Position numbers and translations under genes: made by a program. A DNA stretch of 64,000 nucleotides from Bacteroidales bacterium. Its GTDB lineage: Bacteria > Bacteroidota > Bacteroidia > Bacteroidales > F082. The notes beneath the pieces are model-generated. The model was given only the letters and a program-made list of their open reading frames with translations. It did not search any database and was not told the DNA's origin. The stretch is from the NCBI GenBank assembly GCA_029983675.1, contig JASBYY010000012.1, positions 1 to 64,000 of the forward strand. The letters run 5' to 3'. Below are positions 16,547-26,344 of this stretch, in pieces. Within the stretch, counting starts at the first letter, position 1. The number at the start of each line of letters is the position of its first letter.

Positions 16547-18433
16547 ATGAATAAAAAACTGATTCGAATTATTGTTTCGGCTGTGCTGCTTGCCGGTGCG
16601 GTTATCATTGAAAAAACGACCGAGTTGCCGGTTTGGCAATTGCTGATTGTTTATCTTATCCCTTATATTTTAATAGGTTATGATGTCATAATGGAGGCGA
16701 TAGAAGGCTTGGGAGAGGGTAGGGCCTTCAACGGCGATTTCCTGATGTGTGTCGCCACCATCGGTGCCTTTTGCATCGGTTTTTTGCCGGGAGCGGAGAC
16801 ACAGTTCCCCGAAGCCGTGTTTGTGATGCTGTTTTACCAAGTGGGTGAGTTGTTTGAACATTTTGCGTCGGAGAAAAGCCGCCGTTCCATTGCCAATCTG
16901 ATGGACATTCGTCCCGACAGCGCCAACGTGTTGCGTAATGGTGAGGTCGTTGCCGTAAAACCTGAAACGCTTCGGGTCGGCGAGATTATCGTGATAAAAC
17001 CGGGTGAAAAAGTACCGTTAGACGGTGTTGCCGTGGAAGGATCGTCAAGTCTGAATACTGTGGCGCTGACAGGCGAAAGCGTTCCACGTGACGTTACAGT
17101 GGAAGATGAGGTCGTTTCGGGATGCATAAATATTTCGGGTGTGCTAAAAGTTAGGGTGACAAAGTCTTATGGAGAATCAACGGCTTCAAAAATCATTGAA
17201 TTGGTTGAAAATGCCAGTGAAAACAAGTCGAAGAGCGAATCGTTTATTGATAGGTTTGCGCGTGTCTATACGCCCATTGTGGTTTTTGCCGCCATTGCGC
17301 TGGCTTTTGTCCCGCCATTGTTTTCGGGAGCCTACATGAATGCTTTCCCGACATGGCTGTATCGTGCGCTGACGTTTCTCATCGTTTCATGTCCTTGTGC
17401 GCTGGTCATTTCCGTGCCGTTGTCGTTTTTTGGCGGTATCGGTGGGGCCGGCAGAAACGGCATCCTGATTAAAGGTGGCGGCTACATGGATGTCTTGTCA
17501 AAGGCACGTGCGGTTGTTTTTGACAAAACCGGAACGTTGACCAAAGGTGAGTTTGTTGTGACGGCCGTGCATCCGCATGAGATCAGTGAAAATCACCTGC
17601 TGCATATTGCGGCACATGTCGAGCGTTATTCTACACATCCCATAGCCATTTCGCTGAAAAATGCATATCCGAATGAGGATGATGGCTGCAAGGTGGAGAA
17701 TGTTACGGAAGTGCCAGGACAAGGCATTCGCGCCAATGTCAACGGTGATGAGCTTTGCGTTGGCAATGCAAAGATGATGGAAGCAATAGGAGTGGAGTGG
17801 AAAGATTGCCACAGCGAGGGAACAATCGTTCATGTGGCCGTCAATGGGAAATATGCCGGACATATTGTCATCGCCGACAAGGTGAAGCCTGATTCAAAGG
17901 CTGCCATCGCCGCACTGAAGGCAAAAGGTGTGGAAAGGATCGTTATGCTGACAGGTGATAAGGAAAAAGTGGCCGCCGCTGTAGCCCGCACACTGAACAT
18001 CGACGAGTATTATTCAGAGATGCTTCCCGCTGATAAGGTGAGCAAGGTGGAGATCCTATTAAAAGAAGGCCGCAAAGACGCGAAACTTGCTTTTGTCGGC
18101 GATGGTATCAATGATGCACCGGTGTTGGCACGCGCCGATGTGGGCATCGCCATGGGCGGTCTCGGTGCCGATGCGGCTCTTGAAGCGGCCGACATTGTGT
18201 TGATGGATGACAATCCATTGAAAATAGTCAGGGCCATCGACATTGCACGACATACCATTGCCATAGCACGTCAAAATGTAGCGTTTGCCATTATAATAAA
18301 GGTGCTGGTGCTCGTCTTGGCGGCATTTGGTGTCGCCAGATTGTGGATGGCGGTTTTTGCCGATGTGGGTGTTACTGTTTTGGTCGTTTTGAACGCCATG
18401 AGGACTTTGCGAATCAAAGGCGGGAGGAAATGA
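16547..18433 (+). CDS. Heavy-metal P1B-type ATPase (Zn/Cd/Pb efflux, ZntA/CadA-like)
   Basis: A 628-residue P1B ATPase. In order: two N-terminal membrane helices, a second hairpin (CVATIGAFCIGFLPGAETQFPEA), the actuator domain with LTGESVP, another membrane pair, SCPCALVISVPL with the transport CPC motif, the phosphorylation site DKTGTLTKG, the HP motif VERYSTHPIA, LTGDKEKVA, FVGDGINDAPVL and two final helices. There is no N-terminal HMA metal-binding domain. The CPC motif with this C-terminal membrane pair fits zinc/cadmium/lead export from the cytoplasm. It is divergent from a Fur-family gene with a shared candidate operator. Metal preference is inferred, not proven. Confidence 0.9.
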   Translation: MNKKLIRIIVSAVLLAGAVIIEKTTELPVWQLLIVYLIPYILIGYDVIMEAIEGLGEGRAFNGDFLMCVATIGAFCIGFLPGAETQFPEAVFVMLFYQVGELFEHFASEKSRRSIANLMDIRPDSANVLRNGEVVAVKPETLRVGEIIVIKPGEKVPLDGVAVEGSSSLNTVALTGESVPRDVTVEDEVVSGCINISGVLKVRVTKSYGESTASKIIELVENASENKSKSESFIDRFARVYTPIVVFAAIALAFVPPLFSGAYMNAFPTWLYRALTFLIVSCPCALVISVPLSFFGGIGGAGRNGILIKGGGYMDVLSKARAVVFDKTGTLTKGEFVVTAVHPHEISENHLLHIAAHVERYSTHPIAISLKNAYPNEDDGCKVENVTEVPGQGIRANVNGDELCVGNAKMMEAIGVEWKDCHSEGTIVHVAVNGKYAGHIVIADKVKPDSKAAIAALKAKGVERIVMLTGDKEKVAAAVARTLNIDEYYSEMLPADKVSKVEILLKEGRKDAKLAFVGDGINDAPVLARADVGIAMGGLGADAALEAADIVLMDDNPLKIVRAIDIARHTIAIARQNVAFAIIIKVLVLVLAAFGVARLWMAVFADVGVTVLVVLNAMRTLRIKGGRK

Positions 18434-18663
18434 GAGCAGAAAGATTACAGAATCAGTGTCACGTCCAGCATTTTCATCTTTGGTCGTTCCGTTTGTTTTG
18501 TATTCGTTCACGATGTAGCCTCCGTGCAACGCCATTCCAAACAGTCATTCTGTACTTGACAAGGAATCCATTTGGGATCTATTCAGAATCAACGCGGAAC
18601 CTGTTCGGCATCTTTTCATCGACGGTAATCAATTATTAAATGCAAGCCTGACACATATTTCCC

Positions 18664-18671
18664 TACATTTG
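18664..18671 (+). promoter_or_regulatory. -7 promoter element for the HD-domain gene
   Basis: TACATTTG, matching TAnnTTTG, 20 bases upstream of the ATG. The rest of the 258-base gap after the ATPase gene shows no gene or clear terminator. Confidence 0.5.
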
Positions 18672-18691
18672 TCTTTTCAAAAACAGACAAA

Positions 18692-19345
18692 ATGAAGTTG
18701 GTCGATGCAAGTTTGGTTCGTTATGTCGAAGAACAGATAATGCCATGTTATGATCGGTTTGATGCGGCACATCGTCGCGATCATATTGATGAAGTCATTC
18801 GACGCAGCCTGCAATTGGCGGCGTATTATGATGTGAATACCGCTATGGTTTATGCGATTGCCGCCTATCATGATACCGGGCTTTGCGAAGGTCGCGAACT
18901 TCATCACAAAGTTTCGGGACACATCATCCGAAACGATGCAAATCTGAGGCAATGGTTCGATCGGGAGCAAATCGAAACCATGGCACAGGCAGCCGAAGAC
19001 CATCGGGCATCATCGAAGGAAGTGCCACGTAGCATTTACGGAAAGATTGTGGCGGAGGCCGACCGGCTCATAGATCCGATGGCCGTGATTCGTCGCACCT
19101 TGCAGTATGGACTTTCCAACTATCCCGAATACGATAAAAAGAACCACTACCGGCGTTTCACGCAGCATTTGATGGAAAAATATTCCGACACGGGCTATCT
19201 GCACCTGTGGCTTCCGGAGTCGGAAAATGCAGCAAGGTTAGAAGAGCTGAGGTGTATCATTCGTGATGAAAAACGGTTGCTTGATACGTTTGATCTTGAA
19301 TTTGAACGACTTTTGAATAATAATGCCATCAATGCTAATGAATAA
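18692..19345 (+). CDS. HD-domain phosphohydrolase of unknown substrate
   Basis: A 217-residue protein with an HD-superfamily fold. The metal ligands appear as the His of HRRDH, the HD pair in AAYHDTGLC, the later His in HHKVSG, and the Asp in VAEADRLIDP. The remainder is helical and charged. Such proteins hydrolyse phosphoesters of nucleotides or related compounds, but this subgroup has no assigned substrate that I recognise. It has its own promoter and is followed by a DUF5020-permease pair with a 133-base gap, so it need not belong to that unit. Confidence 0.8.
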   Translation: MKLVDASLVRYVEEQIMPCYDRFDAAHRRDHIDEVIRRSLQLAAYYDVNTAMVYAIAAYHDTGLCEGRELHHKVSGHIIRNDANLRQWFDREQIETMAQAAEDHRASSKEVPRSIYGKIVAEADRLIDPMAVIRRTLQYGLSNYPEYDKKNHYRRFTQHLMEKYSDTGYLHLWLPESENAARLEELRCIIRDEKRLLDTFDLEFERLLNNNAINANE

Positions 19346-19402
19346 ATGCACATTATTGTGTCGTGTTTTGTCCCGATTTGTCGGAGCATATTGTTTTTTC
19401 TA

Positions 19403-19410
19403 TAATTTTG
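19403..19410 (+). promoter_or_regulatory. -7 promoter element for the DUF5020-permease operon
   Basis: TAATTTTG, matching TAnnTTTG, with a leader of about 65 bases to the ATG at 19479. Confidence 0.6.
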
Positions 19411-19478
19411 GGTCTCAAATTGAGTGGAAAAAAAGGAAACCATTTTTAATACATTACTAAATTAAAATTCTAACAAGT

Positions 19479-20276
19479 ATGAAAAAGATTTACTTATTCA
19501 TCGTTGCCGCGCTGGCACTTTCGGTGTCGGTGCATGCGCAGACCAACATCCAAGAGATGTATGATTTCAACCGTGAGCAGATGACTACCACGCTCGAAAT
19601 GTTCAAGCCGGATAATTGGGGCAGCACTTTCTTCTTTGTGGATGTTTACCACACGAAAAACATTGCTCCTACGGACTTTTATGTTGAAATTGCCCGTTCC
19701 TTGAACTTCTGGAAAAACACGCCGTTGAAAGACTTCAGCTTGCACGCTGAATGGAATGGCGGTTGCGGAATCTACCCGTCAAACGGTTTTTTTGGCGGCT
19801 ATCCCGTTAGTAATGCCTGGCTGTTTGGTGCCGAGTATTTCTTCCATTCCAAGGATTTCAAGAACACCTTGACTTTAGAAGTGTTGTATAAGAATATCCG
19901 TAATGGCAGTAGTGATGTACCGATGCAGTTCACCGCCGTTTGGGGCATGAACGATCTCTTCGGAGTGAAAGGCTTGGTGTTTTCCGGCTTTGCCGATTTC
20001 TGGTGGGAGAACCAGATTTTGGCCAACCCGGAATGGAATAAACTTACGGATCTGCAACGGGCGCTTGCAATTATTTCGGGAACACCAAAGCCAACGGTAA
20101 ACACTTCTTGTGTATTTATTACCGAACCTCAGTTGTGGTACAATGTCGGTCAGCATGTCAACTGCGACAATCTTTTCATTGGCGGCGAAGTGGAAATCTC
20201 TTCCAACTTTGTTGGTGCCACCACGGAAAAAGGATGGAAAGTGAATCCTGCAGCGGGTATCAAGTGGAACTTCTAA
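19479..20276 (+). CDS. DUF5020 family protein, probable Tsx-like outer-membrane channel
   Basis: A 265-residue protein with a cleavable signal peptide (MKKIYLFIVAALALSVSVHAQ) and a beta-barrel-like body of alternating hydrophobic residues ending in the aromatic KWNF typical of outer-membrane proteins. The sequence WGSTFFFVDVYH and the overall layout match the DUF5020 family of Bacteroidetes, which resembles the nucleoside channel Tsx. It ends 9 bases before a purine-type NCS2 permease, so it probably brings the same nucleobases or nucleosides across the outer membrane. Function is inferred from context and fold. Confidence 0.8.
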   Translation: MKKIYLFIVAALALSVSVHAQTNIQEMYDFNREQMTTTLEMFKPDNWGSTFFFVDVYHTKNIAPTDFYVEIARSLNFWKNTPLKDFSLHAEWNGGCGIYPSNGFFGGYPVSNAWLFGAEYFFHSKDFKNTLTLEVLYKNIRNGSSDVPMQFTAVWGMNDLFGVKGLVFSGFADFWWENQILANPEWNKLTDLQRALAIISGTPKPTVNTSCVFITEPQLWYNVGQHVNCDNLFIGGEVEISSNFVGATTEKGWKVNPAAGIKWNF

Positions 20277-20285
20277 AAAGGATGA

Positions 20286-21602
20286 ATGATGTTACAGAAG
20301 CTTTTTGGGTTTGATCCCGCCAAACATAATGTCAGGACAGAGGTCTTGGCTGGTATCACTACCTTCCTTACCATGGCCTACATACTCGCTGTCAATCCGA
20401 GTATTTTTAGCGCCTTGTCCGATCAAGGTATGCCTACGAATGCGGTATTTACTGCTACCGCATTAGCTGCCATCGTCGGTACTTTGGTTATGTCCATTTA
20501 TGCCAAGAAACCTTTCGGCTTGGCTCCCGGCATGGGCTTGAACGCCTTCTTCGTCTTTACCGTTTGCCTTGGCATGGGCTATTCATGGCAGTTTGCCTTG
20601 ACAGCCGTACTCATCGAAGGTGTTATTTTCATTTTGCTCACCGTTACCAATGTGCGTGAGGCTATTGTGAATGCCATACCTACTACTTTGAAAAACGCTA
20701 TTGGCGTGGGTATCGGTCTTTACATCGCTTTCATCGGCTTGCGCAACGCGGGCTTCATCGTCAATAGCGAAGCTACGGCAGTTGCATTGGGCGACTTCTC
20801 ATCCAAGGGCGTCATCCTTTTCCTTATCGGCGTGCTGATTACGGCCGTGTTGGTCATTCTCAAGGTGCGCGGCGGCATGTTGATCGGCATCATTGCCACC
20901 ACGTTGATCGGTATCCCAATGGGTGTGACAAACCTCGATGGCGTGGTCTCCACTCCTCCCAGCATCAGCCCTATTTTCTGCCAGTTTGAATGGTCACAGG
21001 TTTTCACCCTTGATATGCTTATTGTGGTGTTTACTTTCTTGTTTATCGACATGTTCGATACCATTGGCACGGTGATAGGCGTTTCCGTGAAATCGGGCAT
21101 GGTGAACAAGGAAGGAAAGGTGGATGGCATCAGCAAGATCTTGATGGCTGACGCGGTCGCCACTACCGCCGGTGCCTGCTTTGGCACATCGACAACTACG
21201 ACTTATATTGAAAGCGCCTCTGGCGTAGCTGAAGGCGGACGTACAGGTCTTACTTCGTTTGTTATTGCGGTGTGTTTCCTCGTCGCCATGTTCTTCTCGC
21301 CACTATTTCTCGCTATTCCAAGTGCAGCTACTGCACCCGTGTTGGTGATTGTCGGCGTGATGATGACGGCTCCGGTGCGCAACATCGACTGGGAAGATTA
21401 TTCCGAAGCGATTCCGGCATTCCTCACCATGCTGCTTATGCCGCTGGCTTACAGCATTTCAGATGGCATCATGTTAGGCATGATTTCATACGTGCTTTTC
21501 AATGCTTGCACAGGTAAGTTTAAGAAAGTCAGCGTCGTGATGTGGGTGTTGGCAGTGTTGTTTATCCTGCGTTATGTCATGGCTTATGTCATTGCGCTTT
21601 GA
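20286..21602 (+). CDS. NCS2-family purine permease (AzgA/PbuG-like)
   Basis: A 438-residue inner-membrane transporter with 12-14 hydrophobic segments. The AzgA-type signatures are clear: VRTEVLAGITTFLTMAYILAVNP, FGLAPGMGLNAFF, FLFIDMFDTIGTVIGV and CFGTSTTTTYIESASGVAEGGRTGL. This subgroup takes up adenine, guanine or hypoxanthine with protons; xanthine or uracil transport is less likely. Two ATG codons lie in tandem at 20286 and 20289. It forms a two-gene operon with the DUF5020 outer-membrane protein and ends in a strong terminator. Confidence 0.92.
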   Translation: MMLQKLFGFDPAKHNVRTEVLAGITTFLTMAYILAVNPSIFSALSDQGMPTNAVFTATALAAIVGTLVMSIYAKKPFGLAPGMGLNAFFVFTVCLGMGYSWQFALTAVLIEGVIFILLTVTNVREAIVNAIPTTLKNAIGVGIGLYIAFIGLRNAGFIVNSEATAVALGDFSSKGVILFLIGVLITAVLVILKVRGGMLIGIIATTLIGIPMGVTNLDGVVSTPPSISPIFCQFEWSQVFTLDMLIVVFTFLFIDMFDTIGTVIGVSVKSGMVNKEGKVDGISKILMADAVATTAGACFGTSTTTTYIESASGVAEGGRTGLTSFVIAVCFLVAMFFSPLFLAIPSAATAPVLVIVGVMMTAPVRNIDWEDYSEAIPAFLTMLLMPLAYSISDGIMLGMISYVLFNACTGKFKKVSVVMWVLAVLFILRYVMAYVIAL

Positions 21603-21624
21603 TGGGGATGAACCAATTTACATT

Positions 21625-21652
21625 AAAAAGCAGGTCGGAAGGCCTGCTTTTT
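21625..21652 (+). terminator. Rho-independent terminator after the permease
   Basis: AAAAAGCAGG pairs with CCTGCTTTTT around an 8-base loop, 22 bases after the stop codon. Confidence 0.88.
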
Positions 21653-21729
21653 GGTTGGGCTTGGATGGTTATCTTGTCTCAAGGCTAATAAATGAATCTT
21701 TGTTTTAATTCACATTAAATAGGACTATT

Positions 21730-22602
21730 ATGAAAATGTTTATCCTTTGTTTGTTGTTACTCGGCATGGTTGGCAACTCAATGGCTCAAGAAAAAGGCAA
21801 TACTGATTTTCAGATATTTGTTGGCGACACGGTGCAATGGACACCATTTGAGAAATGTGACAGTATCAAATACAACATCACAAATGGAAGTGTTATTGAC
21901 CTTTCCTATATCAAGCATGGCGAAACGTTAAGAATGATTGGTCGTAAATCTGGAAATTGCACAATTAGCGCTCTGTGCGGCGATAGCACGAGCCGCATTT
22001 TAATAGTGGTGAGAGGCAAAATAATAGAGCAGGGTTTTAATGGCGACACAATGAATAGGCCGCGTAAACCTGCAACGAAAGTGTTTTCCGAAACATATCA
22101 ATTCAATCCGCCTGCTGATCATTTCTTTATCAGTTATTTCAATCCGCTCAACCGGAGCAAAGAGACTTTCTGCAAGATTGGCGATGAAGAGGCCTATAAC
22201 AACGGCCGTGATATTGACCGATTTTGGAATACCAAGACCGGAAAAAACTATTACTATCGTCCCGAGGCTCAGGGATGGACACCTGACGTGGCATGGGAGT
22301 TTCAGGCTTTCGGCAAAAGTTTTTTTCCGCTGAACTCCTTTTTGCGTGAAATGCCTGATGGAGATTTGTCGCAGTATTATGTGGGTGATGAAGAGGTGCG
22401 CGGTGTGAAATGTTGGCACTTTTTTGTCGATCAAGCCAATGGCAATGTCATACAGTATTGGGTCGATCCGTCGAATGGCTGCACGCTGCGCCGGCAAGTC
22501 AACGAAAGCGAAACATACGAGGTTGTCGATTACAATCTCAACTACCGGAAGTGGCTTTTCGGACCAATGTTTAAGAAATCATTGCACGATAAGACCAGAT
22601 GA
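21730..22602 (+). CDS. Secreted protein of unknown function
   Basis: A 290-residue protein with a signal peptide (MKMFILCLLLLGMVGNSMAQ). Two parts can be seen: residues about 20-95 look like a small beta domain (FQIFVGDTVQWTPFEKCDSIKY ... GNCTISALCG) with three Cys, and residues about 115-285 have a pattern (VRGVKCWHFFVDQANGNVIQYWVDPSNGCTLRRQ) resembling periplasmic LolA/outer-membrane sorting-like sheets that measure an attribute against a fixed residue set. I do not recognise the family. No clear promoter element and no operon partner. Confidence 0.65.
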   Translation: MKMFILCLLLLGMVGNSMAQEKGNTDFQIFVGDTVQWTPFEKCDSIKYNITNGSVIDLSYIKHGETLRMIGRKSGNCTISALCGDSTSRILIVVRGKIIEQGFNGDTMNRPRKPATKVFSETYQFNPPADHFFISYFNPLNRSKETFCKIGDEEAYNNGRDIDRFWNTKTGKNYYYRPEAQGWTPDVAWEFQAFGKSFFPLNSFLREMPDGDLSQYYVGDEEVRGVKCWHFFVDQANGNVIQYWVDPSNGCTLRRQVNESETYEVVDYNLNYRKWLFGPMFKKSLHDKTR

Positions 22603-22717
22603 CTTTTTTCAAGGCATTTCGGATTTCAAATCGTATGGATTCGGTATGCCTTGATTTTCGCTATTCTTTCTCTTGGTGCTGATCCAAATTTCCGTGTTCG
22701 GGAAGCGGATTATTTCT

Positions 22718-22725
22718 TATCTTTG
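22718..22725 (+). promoter_or_regulatory. -7 promoter element for gcvT
   Basis: TATCTTTG, matching TAnnTTTG, 35 bases before the gcvT ATG. Confidence 0.6.
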
Positions 22726-22760
22726 CACAAAATTTTTGGTGTTATTAAATCACAGATACA

Positions 22761-23873
22761 ATGGAAAATGAACTGAAAAAAACTCCGTTTAACCAGATTC
22801 ACCATGATTTGGGTGCCAAGATGGCCGAATTTGCTGGTTATGACATGCCCATCCAGTACGAAGGTTTGGTGGCTGAGCATAACAATGTTCGCAACAATGT
22901 CGGTGTTTTCGACGTTTCGCACATGGGCGAATTTCGCGCGAAAGGCCCTTTGGCAAAGCAGTTTATGCAGTACTGCACGGTCAATGATATTGCTGCCCTG
23001 AGCGATGGAAAGATACAGTATTCCTGTCTGCCCAATGGTAAAGGTGGCATCGTGGACGACATGTTGGTGTACCGCATTGCCGACGATGAATATTTCATGG
23101 TTCCCAATGCCGCAAATATCGAGAAAGACTGGAACTGGATGAGCCAGATCGCTTCTAAGTTCGGAATGACACTTGGCCAGGACTTTGTCAACGAAAGCGA
23201 AAGCTGGGCGCAACTTGCCGTTCAGGGACCCAATGCCCTGAAAGCCATGCAAAAACTGACAAAAGCCAATGTGGTTGATATGGAATACTATACGTTCCAA
23301 ATCATCACTTTTGCCGGCGTTGACAACATCATCTTCTCGACAACGGGATATACCGGTTCGGGTGGTTGCGAGATTTATATTCCCCTTCAGTATGCCCCAA
23401 AGGTATGGGATGCTGTGTTTGAAGCTGGTGCTGAATTTGGAATCATGCCGGCAGGATTAGGTTGCCGCGACACGTTGCGTCTTGAAAAGGGTTTCTGTCT
23501 CTATGGCCATGAAATCGATGACGCTATTAGTCCGATTGAAGCCGGTCTCGGCTGGATTACCAAGTTTGTTGACGGTAACGACTTTCTGAATCGTGAAATC
23601 TTTGCCGCACAAAAGGCAAATGGATGCAGCCAGAAGATTGTCGGTTTTGAAATGGTGGACCGCGGTATTCCGCGCAACGGGTACGAAGTGTGCGATGCAG
23701 AAGGCAATGTCATCGGAATGGTTCGCTCCGGAAGTCCTTCACCATCAACGGGAAAGAATATTGGAACCGCATTGGTGCAGAAGGCTTTTACCAAAAAAGA
23801 TACCGAGATTTTTATCAGTATCCGTGGAAAAGCATTGAAAGCCATTGTGGTCAAGATGCCATTCCTGCCGTAA
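22761..23873 (+). CDS. gcvT: Aminomethyltransferase, T protein of the glycine cleavage system
   Basis: A 370-residue T protein of normal length. Conserved segments: KTPFNQIHHDLGAKMAEFAGYDMPIQY, FDVSHMGEF with the folate-contacting Asp, GKIQYSCLPNGKGGIVDDMLVYR, the TGYTGSGGCEIY loop, GLGCRDTLRLEKGFCLYGHEID and the C-terminal barrel with GYEV and VRSGSPSPSTGKNIGTALV. It transfers the methylene group from aminomethyl-lipoyl H protein to tetrahydrofolate. The other glycine cleavage genes are not in the window. It has its own promoter and no downstream partner on the same strand. Confidence 0.96.
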   Translation: MENELKKTPFNQIHHDLGAKMAEFAGYDMPIQYEGLVAEHNNVRNNVGVFDVSHMGEFRAKGPLAKQFMQYCTVNDIAALSDGKIQYSCLPNGKGGIVDDMLVYRIADDEYFMVPNAANIEKDWNWMSQIASKFGMTLGQDFVNESESWAQLAVQGPNALKAMQKLTKANVVDMEYYTFQIITFAGVDNIIFSTTGYTGSGGCEIYIPLQYAPKVWDAVFEAGAEFGIMPAGLGCRDTLRLEKGFCLYGHEIDDAISPIEAGLGWITKFVDGNDFLNREIFAAQKANGCSQKIVGFEMVDRGIPRNGYEVCDAEGNVIGMVRSGSPSPSTGKNIGTALVQKAFTKKDTEIFISIRGKALKAIVVKMPFLP

Positions 23874-23925
23874 CTTGCAGAATGAATGTTCAAAGCGGCT
23901 TCGGCAATTTTGAAGTGGCATAATG

Positions 23926-23958
23926 AAAAATAGGCTGTCTGGATTCGGGCAGCCTATT
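23926..23958 (-). terminator. Intrinsic terminator for the minus-strand C10-protease region
   Basis: AATAGGCTG pairs with CAGCCTATT around a 12-base loop; on the minus strand it is followed by a run of T (complement of GAAAAA). It lies just past the end of the broken protease gene and opposite the end of gcvT. Confidence 0.65.
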
Positions 23959-23981
23959 GTGTTGTTGATTTGTTCGGGACC

Positions 23982-26329
23982 TTACCGCATCAGATGAACT
24001 TGCTTGACAAGTATGCTGTTTTGTAGGGTTAGGCGGATGACATACATGCCATTTTCAAAGTGGCTTAGGTCGATGTTGGTAGTGTTACCCGAAGCATCGT
24101 GCTCGATGAGACATTGTCCAATGGTGTTGAAAACGGCGATGTGGCACAAATCTTTGGCTTCGATATTCAGTACGGAAGTAGTCGGATTGGGATAGAACTT
24201 TACGTTTTCCTCTATAGATTCACCGGATGATGTCATGGTGACCATTACGCTGTTGCCTGTGGGATTATTCAGCGGATGTGCAGGATCGGACTCGCAGATG
24301 CCGCTGTTCAACTTGAATTGCGCCTTGACCTGATAGTGTTAGGAGCCTATGGCGGTTGCATCAAAATACTCGATGTGTGTGCCGGATTGATAGGCTACTT
24401 GCGCGATGCGAACAAATGGCGAGCCATCGCTTGAGCGATAGATGTTGAACATTTTCAGTCCTTCGGTGGACTCCGGTGCATCCCAGTTCAGCTGTGCCCC
24501 ATATTCCTCGTCACTATGATAAACGTAGTCGGCTTCAAGGTTACGGGGAGCATCGCACCATTGCGTTCCCTTGCAGTTGTTATTATTAGGTGAACATCAA
24601 GCCTTTGTTCAATGTAGCGGGAGAGACGAATAGGGTGTCGCCTTTGGCATTGAGAATGGTAAAGGAAATCTCATAGCCAGTGTCGTATTGTGGATTGTTG
24701 TGGAACCAGCCTGGCTTCCAGATGAAACTTAAGTTTCCTTTCAACAGCGGAACAGTTTGTGTTTCGTATGCACCGTCTTTCATGGTGGTGATGTCGATTC
24801 GGTTTCCTTGAGTGTCGGCAACAGAAATGGCGGCACTTTTCCATCCGTCACCTCCGGTGTCGTTTAACTGAAAGACAATGTCGCATTTTTCACCAATAAG
24901 AAGGGATTCGTAAACGGGAATGCTTGTCCCGAAACTGTTTTTACATACATGGAGTATAGGTAGATTCTGCTTTCGGGTGCAATATCTCTATAGCTCATTG
25001 TCACTCCTATCTGGGTACCGGCGAGGGAGGTCTCCGTTTGAAAGTTGCGGCATACAAATACTGTGTCAATGTTTGTCAACGCTTGTCCTTGCATGTCATG
25101 CGTGGGATTCACCCAACTGACAACAACCCCGTTGTGGCTGGTGTTTTCGGTCAGTGTCAAGCCTGTAACGCGCTCAGGATGCGAGAAATAATCCTCACTT
25201 ACCGGATAACAGCCTAAAATGGTTTCATTGTATCCGTTAAAGGCATATTTAGTGGTGTTTAGGGCGCCGATGGCGTAAAAGGCATCGTCACGGCCTCCCC
25301 ATCCCCAGTTGAAATGGAAATAGTCGTTTTCGTCATAGCCGTCGCAGTTAAAGGCGTGTACGCCGGCACCTCCATCATCGGAACCACTATAATAGAGCGG
25401 TCTCCCTAAATCCAGTTCCGATTTCAGAACAATGGCCCATTCCTCATTCGTTTTTGGGTCCTTTGATCTCAACATGGCTTTCGGAATAGCCAAAATAGGA
25501 ACTCATGGCTTCCGGAACTTTTCTGGTGCTTGATTCGCTGACATTGGGGCCGTAAATCATTTCTAAGGCTATGCCGCAATGGTGCAACAGTTGGGCGATG
25601 TAGAAAATCGATTCTTCGGTACTTGTGGAGTCAAGGAAAAAGGGCATTTTTTCAAAATGATAGTAGGTGTCGCCGAAGTTGGCCGTCTGAGTGGGGTAAG
25701 GAATGCCCCATGCCTCTCCGGGGGTGTAGCTGTGCGAACCTTTACCGCGAAAAGGATGGTTCCAATAGCGCATCACTTGCGCCATGGCGGTGGCTACACA
25801 ACCGGCAAACACATGACCGTCAGGACAGTCAGGGTCTATTGGACAATGGCTGTTGTAGTATTTGTTCTGGTTCCGTGTGGTTTCCAATAGGGGACCTACG
25901 CTACGGGTGCCTCGTTTGGCGTTGGGGTAGCCTTTTCGGCTACAAAAACCCATTCCGCCAGAATGTCGGGGGAGGCTGCGATGTCGTGCTCCCAGACGTG
26001 TTCGATTTCCTCCTGATAAGATTCAAGTTGCAGCCTGAAACCGCCTGATAAGTTGCCCGTATCGAATGTCCCGTTGGTGGAATAAGCCAGAATGGGCTTG
26101 ACACGATTGTCTGCTGAAAGAATAACAAAACCATCATCCTTGATGCTAAAGACGTACATGTCGGCTACACCACGGCCTGAGGCGAAGGTGTGTGAAAAAT
26201 CAAGCTGAAGATGACCCTTAGTAATACCGAGACTTGTGGTTTTCAGCAGGTATGGACATCAATCGGAGAGGCTGGGACTTGTCCTATGGTCAGCGATAGG
26301 AGTCTGAAGAGCAGGTGAAAACTTTTCAT
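23982..26329 (-). pseudogene. C10-family (streptopain-like) cysteine protease with T9SS sorting domain, broken by frameshifts and stops
   Basis: The remains of a roughly 780-residue secreted protease can be followed across several frames. A signal-like start MKSFHLLFRLLSLTIG is at 26329; then propeptide sequence (MYVFSIKDDGFVILSADNR, 26.2-25.9 kb), the C10 catalytic domain with the nucleophile in GCVATAMAQVMRYW and the catalytic His in GVHAFNCDGYDENDYFHFNWGWGG (25.9-25.2 kb), beta domains, and a type A T9SS C-terminal signal (VKFYPNPTTSVLNIEAKD ... GMYVIRLTLQNSILVKQVHLMR). Frame changes occur near 26.25, 25.93, 25.47, 24.86 and 24.58 kb, and an in-frame TAA near 24.34 kb. So many lesions mean decay rather than one sequencing error. 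It lies 16 bases downstream of the FadL-like gene and was probably its operon partner. Confidence 0.88.
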
Positions 26330-26344
26330 TGTGAAACGGGATGT

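Noticed and set aside
18434..18691. Plus- and minus-strand frames after the metal ATPase
   Set aside because: They overlap the ATPase end in other frames, lack start signals and family sequence; the only firm signal is the promoter at 18664.
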